Source: Labyrinthula sp. Ha
Lineage: Eukaryota; Sar; Bigyra; Labyrinthulida; Labyrinthulaceae
Length of the DNA stretch: 64,000 nt
Reading direction: 5' to 3'
NCBI GenBank assembly: GCA_015227615.1
Contig: JAALGZ010000003.1
Coordinates: forward strand, 1,426,001 to 1,490,000
Shown: one piece after another, positions 58,360 through 64,000 of the stretch
Numbering within the stretch: the first letter of the stretch is position 1
How the letters are laid out: each line of letters opens with the position of its first letter
Position numbers and translations under genes: made by a program
Notes under the pieces: model-generated
What the model saw: the letters and a program-made list of their open reading frames with translations, nothing else
What the model was told of the DNA's origin: nothing
The model's database searches: none

Positions 58360-58399
58360 ATATGATATCACGGTTAAATATTTCGGTAAGAAATCCTAA

Positions 58400-61300
58400 T
58401 ACAAGAAACATAGTAATAAAAAAGGTTGTATGAAAGAAAAAATCACTAATTCATGACCAAACAGGTAATTTAGTGTAATATCGGGTTTGCTGCAGAAAAT
58501 ATTTGGTACACAACAAAGACTCTTGCCTTCTAATGTGTTATCTTGAGCCCCCGCAGAGTGCAGTCAGTGAAGTTAAATGCTTGTGCACTAAGAGGGCTGA
58601 ATGCACCATAAGGAGGTTGATTTTTTATAGTTAATTGGCCAACCGAAAATATAAGAAACAAGTACTCTCAATAAAGTCTATGCATAACCTTGATAAGTAA
58701 ATTACTGTTTCTGATCGAAGAAAGTAAAAATCGTTATATGTAGAAATTTCTCTTGTGTACCACCTTTAGAAAAAGAAAATAATCAAAATTATAGAAAAAT
58801 TAAGTCATTATTTGCTTTCAAAGAGCAAAATGGTTTTAATTAGAGTTAACTAATCAGCATTAGACATTCCTTGGCCATCAGCCAAATATTCTGGGTTCAT
58901 GGTGTTGTGATCGTAAATATCTGAATAAGGCTATTCTGTAGGCAGAATTTCAATGGAAGGTCACTCTTAATGACCATAAGTACAGATCTCAATCTCATAA
59001 ACTGTTGAAGAACCTTAAAAGTATATTTTGGACTGCAAGAAAGACGGGCTAGTCCGTGATGAACTCGTTCACAACCTGTAAATTAGAGATGGAATTGTAT
59101 TTGCATTGGCTTAATGGGGGTGAGCCCAAAATGTTCGGATATGCTGTGGGAATTTGAAACTGTTTAAATTTGCATAAAATATATCAAGAAAAATGGCAGT
59201 TGAACTTGAGTAATGCCAAATCATGAGGTAATGTACAGGTTCCGAGCCAGTGAGCTTCAGACCTCGACCATGGTAGTTACCTCTCCTCTATTTCTGCTCC
59301 AAAAATAGACCTTAAGTACAAGTTCCCCATTTTATGGGCTCCTCTCCTCATATTATGTTTTCATTTTACACTAATAATCCCATGCATATTACCCATCAAC
59401 TTACGCTCCCTTACTATAGCTTGTGTAGGACACCTCTCAACCTTTAATGATTAGTACCCCGAGAACAACAAATTTAACTCAGCAAGGGAAGGTTCTTGTC
59501 TGTGCGTTCTCGTAATTTACAGTTTTTCTCATTTTCTAACACGATCTCGTTTTCCAAAGTCAGTATTTATTTATGGTTTTGCTTTGAAACAAAATGCTCA
59601 AATTGGTTGAGTCAGTCACTGATTCCATCAGGAGAATGAGCATTAGTTATTTAGAATTCACAAATTGTTAGTATGAGGTAACTCATAGAGCTATTTAGGG
59701 CATTCATTCTAGTCGCATTCCATAATAACATGTACCGGTCGACTAGGTGCTAATGAGACATAGGAATTGATAATATTAATTAACGTTTGTTTAGTAATTG
59801 CATTGACCCTACTTACGAATTTGAGCGTTGGGATATTGATTCGTATCAAATGATCATGATTGGATTCTGACTATCAGTATTAACTCAAAATTGTTTTATT
59901 ATTTTCAATGTTTTCGATTAAGAAGGCTATGAGAAATGCGAATTAATAAACTATAAATAAATGAAATCCTGCTCCTATTGTTAAGACACATGCATTTAAG
60001 ATATGCATCAAAAGTATAGAAAGGTAACCACTTCAGTACCAACTCTGGTCTTGAAAATTTGCCCAACCTGTTTCATCTCTAATACGACAATTGTTGTTTC
60101 TACTATAGTGCAAACACTTACAAAGAACCCGGCTTCAGCGGTCAAATCTCATATTCAGCTTTATTCTGAACCAAGCACAGCATGAAATAATCCTCAAAGG
60201 AAGAAAACCTATTCCAAACACTTAAATGAGAATTATTCGAGCTTTTCTCACTAACAGTAGATATAAATTAAGCAGTAGTCATTTAAGTAGAGCGAAGAAA
60301 AACCTTTCTAAATACACTGTAAATTCAGAATCCAAATAACCAGGCCTCATAGAACACAGGATTTGATAGACTACTTACCAAAGAAAAAATCCTACCATAC
60401 TCATTTTAAGGAAGTTTCAATCATGTTTTCCCGTGGAATGTTGACATGCATACAACTAGTTACTAACTTAGAACTGGGCAGAGCACATTATTTTTCTGCA
60501 CAAGATCCTAATACGCTATTTCAGTAAGATGCAGCTAAGCAAGAAGTTGATCGCTATAGTACTAAATCCCTAATCTCTTATACAACTCATGAAACATAGA
60601 ATCGAAAATAAGAAACTTATCTTCGCAAAAAATCACCCGTAGAAACTAGTCAGCCAAGAAAATTTGGTTAAGATACTCTGAAGTCTTATTCTTAGCATGA
60701 AGTACGGAAAAATGACCTTTTGCGAAAATTTGATACTAAATTTAGCTAGTAGTGGTAGCGAAGAAGAATAAGAGCATGGGCTTAGAAGAAAATTGGTTAT
60801 TTTTGTAGAGCCTAAAATAAAGTCATGAAACCAGTGGTCGAATTTGTTATAAATTTTCAATTTTTCATTCTCATCACCGAGTTTAAGCAAGAGTGGGTTT
60901 CCCGCAAGAATTTGGTTGCATTTTTTGATGAAGCCAAGGTCAGACACATATAGCTATTATTAGCTTGAAGCTAGCTTAACAAAAAAAATTTCAGAATAAG
61001 TTTCACTTTTTGGGTAAGTACTAAGATAAGTAAAGACGGACACTAACTGACGTGGTTTCAATCTTATACAAGAACAAGGATATTATACTGCAAGGTTAAG
61101 CAAAGAATAAGAAGATTTTAACAGAATTCTACATGTCTAAGTTTTTCAAGAGACAGCTCTTATTGCACTATATCTATCTCTTTTCTATAATTTCTTTTTT
61201 TTTATTACTATATCAAAAGTTTTACGCAAATAGGGTAATGAGTTCCACACTCGTAAATTTACCATGCTATGAATAAACCTCTCTTTTACATTTGAAACAA

Positions 61301-63236
61301 TGGCTATAGTCCATAGCATTGAATTTTACCTGTATGCTTCTAGATGTTGATCATAATTTGCCACAACATGTAGTGATGAAATATTGACAGAAAAGGATTC
61401 AAAAAGATTATTTACATGCTTTCTATCTGCCAAAGATTTGTTTTGTTATTAAGGATCGTAACTCTTACCAGGAGTCTATATACATAGATTCTCTGATATT
61501 CCGTATAGTTGAATAATAAATTAAAAGTTTTACAAATCACAATATTTGTTAGATATTTGTCAGAGCATAGTTGAAAACCTTGTCCTATGCAGAAAATATG
61601 ATTGAAAATGAGGTGCAAGAGGAAATTATATTCTAAACAAAAGATTTATTGTTAACTCAACGAGTATTTTGAAAAGAGTGAGCATCAAATTTCTGTTTAT
61701 CACAAAGTGTTACTAGTTTGAGCACGCTTCGAGTTTGCAAGAAATCATATGTCTGTACATATGGTCTTCTTCATTAAGAGATAAATTATAGCATTAAGAT
61801 TAGTACTAGCTTGTTCAGTAACAGATTTTATATGTGATTTTTATTTCAATGATGCTTTAGAAAATCTAAGCATCAACAAGATATATATGTGTATATCGTA
61901 AATTTATATTTTCTTATGATTGCATTGATATCACCTAATGACTAAACATCATAGGCATTTTTTTCTTTCAAGTTAAAAAAACGAATGATGTTATTCATAG
62001 TGATACACCCTGTTATTGTTGTGTTGTTAAATATTCTACTGTTTGGATTAATCAAATCTTATTTGCAATTCGTTCCAGAAAAAATATAACATAACATTAT
62101 AGCAAGTAATAGCCAAACACTGCATTCCTAGCTAAATTTAGTTTTTTTTGGAAATACACGTTTAGGTAAGTAGAGTAGCTACAATCAAACACTACTCTAG
62201 ACTCGTATCAGATGCAAAAAGTATTGCCAATGTTAATATTAACCACGGAAACGTAAAAGACTGAAATTTCTCTTTTCAATAAACGAATGACCTAAGACTT
62301 TTAATTTTCCTGTTTTAGTTTTATTTGAAAGCTTCTTTCTATAATCCTCAAATGTTCTTATAAACCATAGCAGGTGTCAATAATATATTAATATGTTTAA
62401 CCTAAATAACACCTCTTTCTCTATAGAGGACCTGAGTTAAATACCTAGAAAGTTAAACACCTTTGCGACAGTGTTTCCGTTTTGGATCATTCCATATTGC
62501 TCGATTTCTGGCATATAGTTCTTGACACCCTTTGCAGGAGCTGTTCATTCTCTTAGAAGCAACACTATATGTATCTGACTATGATTTTTCAGCCAACTTA
62601 AAATGGGCTCATTAAACATTGAATAAAAATAATAATTTCTCTAATCATTTAGGTACCTGATAATCAAAGAAACAATTGTAGGTCAAAGGAAATACCATGT
62701 TTAAATTTATAATGAGTTGACTATCAACAGTGCACTCAATTAGTAGGTGGTTAGCACTATATCATTTACCTAACACAAAAAAAGTGAGGGTGAGAAATTG
62801 AACCATGTGCTCAACAACTTGGATGTCCTCTACACAACTAAATCTTATCCTCATATGAACCTTAGCAGTAACATCAATGGTGGTACCTTGACATGGCTAC
62901 CAGCGACTTCCTTCTAATTTGTTCCTATACAACTACCCTAAATTATGTAGCGAAATGATTTGTTACCTACTCGGGGAAATAATTTTTGAGGTAACATGAC
63001 TTTTTTAATCGCAAGTCGCAAACGTAATGTTGGCACCTATTTTTGTGCTAACATCCTAAACCCAAAAGAAACATAATACCCGCAAGTAATCCGGTTCATT
63101 GAAACCATGTCTGTACGATGTTACAACGAGCTTGAAATGAGAGTACACCATCTACAATATTTTACCATATTTAAAAGAATACAGTGGAATACAAATACTA
63201 AGGACTATTTCTCCGCATCCTAATATATAACAAAAG
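58400..63236. other. Gene-free AT-rich spacer before kinase 5
   Basis: 4.8 kb with only short frames (the longest, about 104 codons at 60633-60947, matches nothing recognised). A weak tRNA-B-box-like GGTTCAATTTC on the - strand near 62797-62807 is the only RNA-like hint and does not fold as a tRNA. Confidence 0.5.
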
Positions 63237-64000
63237 TTATTCCAACAGATCATTTTCCTCAAGAGCACTCCTCATTCTCAAGCATTCAGTGGGACTCAAA
63301 AACTCCTGCAGTGCCTGAAGTAATAAGTCCCTAGATTCGTTTGTTTGCCTATGCTCATGTTCACTTAATCTAGAAAGTGTATTGTTACAGAGAGACCTCG
63401 TCTCAGCATAGCTTTTTATTCCCTCAGCATCCAAAGGTGTAAACTGAGGCTGTTCCTCCTTCTCATCAACTTCATCAAACCAAGGATCATTAAACATATC
63501 CTCATACGAATACCTTTCCGCTGTATCTTTCACAATAACTTTTTTCAAGAACTCAACTGCTTGAGAATTAATATTATCCCAACGTTCTTCTGGAATGAAA
63601 CTTAATTCTTCACGAACAGTTTGAGATTTTCCTTTCTCATCTTTTTCAAGAAAAGGATGTTTAAATCCAGACAACAGCATATATGCAAACATTCCTAAAC
63701 TCCAACAATCTCCTGCAACGGAACCCATTCCACTTTCTTTTACTTCTGGCGCCATGTAAGCAGGTGTTCCAACTAAACATTCGACCATATCCTGTTTTTC
63801 AAGAATGTATTCTCGTGGATTAACGAGCTTTTCTAGCGTGTTACCTACTTGTTCATCCTCATTTCCACTAACCTGATGACGCCTATACATTGAGGTAGCC
63901 AATCCAAAATCCCCCAGAACAACTTCATATTTCCTTTCTTCAATTTCCAAAAGTCCATCCTCGATTTTTGTTCCTAAATTTTCTATCTCTACTTGAACAT
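63237..64000 (-). CDS. CAMK-like protein kinase 5, 3' part only
   Basis: The minus-strand frame is open to the window edge, so about 254 C-terminal codons are visible. The visible part opens in the family insertion with GTKIEDGLLEIEERKYEVVL, the same signature that precedes DFG in kinase 2 (EDGSIDIGGKKFEIVL). Then come GDFGLATS, an extended acidic activation segment, VGTPAYMAPEV (APE), GDCWSLGMFAYMLLSG (subdomain IX) and a C-lobe ending NDPWF. The tail is about 80 residues, acidic, with no EF hands. The catalytic loop lies beyond the window. It is the only family member here on the - strand, 44 kb from kinase 4. Confidence 0.87.
   Translation of the reverse strand, partial: VQVEIENLGTKIEDGLLEIEERKYEVVLGDFGLATSMYRRHQVSGNEDEQVGNTLEKLVNPREYILEKQDMVECLVGTPAYMAPEVKESGMGSVAGDCWSLGMFAYMLLSGFKHPFLEKDEKGKSQTVREELSFIPEERWDNINSQAVEFLKKVIVKDTAERYSYEDMFNDPWFDEVDEKEEQPQFTPLDAEGIKSYAETRSLCNNTLSRLSEHEHRQTNESRDLLLQALQEFLSPTECLRMRSALEENDLLE

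Noticed and set aside
60633-60947. 104-codon frame on the - strand
   Set aside because: No recognisable family, ordinary AT-rich composition, isolated; not enough to call a gene.
62780-62845. Second B-box-like GGTTCAATTTC with an upstream A-box-like TAGTTGTGTAGAGG on the - strand
   Set aside because: The spacing between boxes is too short for a tRNA and no cloverleaf forms; a SINE cannot be shown without other copies.
1-64000. CRISPR arrays, bacterial operons or prophage
   Set aside because: No spaced short direct repeats, no ribosome-binding-site-linked operons; gene structure and families are eukaryotic.

Overview
The window looks like nuclear DNA of an AT-rich eukaryote, probably an alga or a protist with algal ancestry. 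Pointers are a plant/algal-type UDP-sugar pyrophosphorylase, a SHAQKYF-class single-repeat Myb protein, protochlorophyllide-reductase-like short-chain dehydrogenases (SDRs), AATAAA signals after stops, and almost intronless genes, with one apparent 29-nt intron. A red alga or red-plastid lineage would fit, but this is inferred from gene content and general knowledge only.

Layout. 1-18.8 kb: four CAMK-like protein kinase genes on the + strand (the first cut by the window edge), separated by 3.1 kb, 10.2 kb and 0.28 kb. 18.8-24.4 kb: a denser island in which kinase 4 converges on the UDP-sugar pyrophosphorylase gene with 62 bp between stops, and the Myb gene converges on a rhomboid-like gene with 111 bp between stops. 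28.2-57.9 kb: four SDR copies on the - strand. They form two nearly identical direct repeats of about 8.85 kb (SDR1-spacer-SDR2 and SDR3-spacer-SDR4), separated by 12 kb. SDR4 is frameshifted and is a mosaic of the other copies. 58-63.2 kb: gene-poor. 63.2-64 kb: the 3' part of a fifth kinase of the same family, on the - strand.

The kinases share an unusual architecture: the three complete ones have a long basic, Ser/Thr-rich insertion between the catalytic loop (HRD) and DFG, a second extension in the activation segment, and no EF hands. Two start with an N-myristoylation-type MGQ sequence. All SDR promoters and the kinase 4 promoter carry an 8-bp TATCCGTT / AACGGATA element. This may be a shared regulatory site, and SHAQKYF Myb proteins elsewhere bind TATCC-type sites, but the link is a hypothesis.

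The gene-free tracts hold no convincing genes. They contain a 1.05-kb foldback-type DNA element just upstream of SDR2, faint traces of Ty1/copia-like fossils, one GC-richer stretch with successive open minus-strand frames, and simple repeats.
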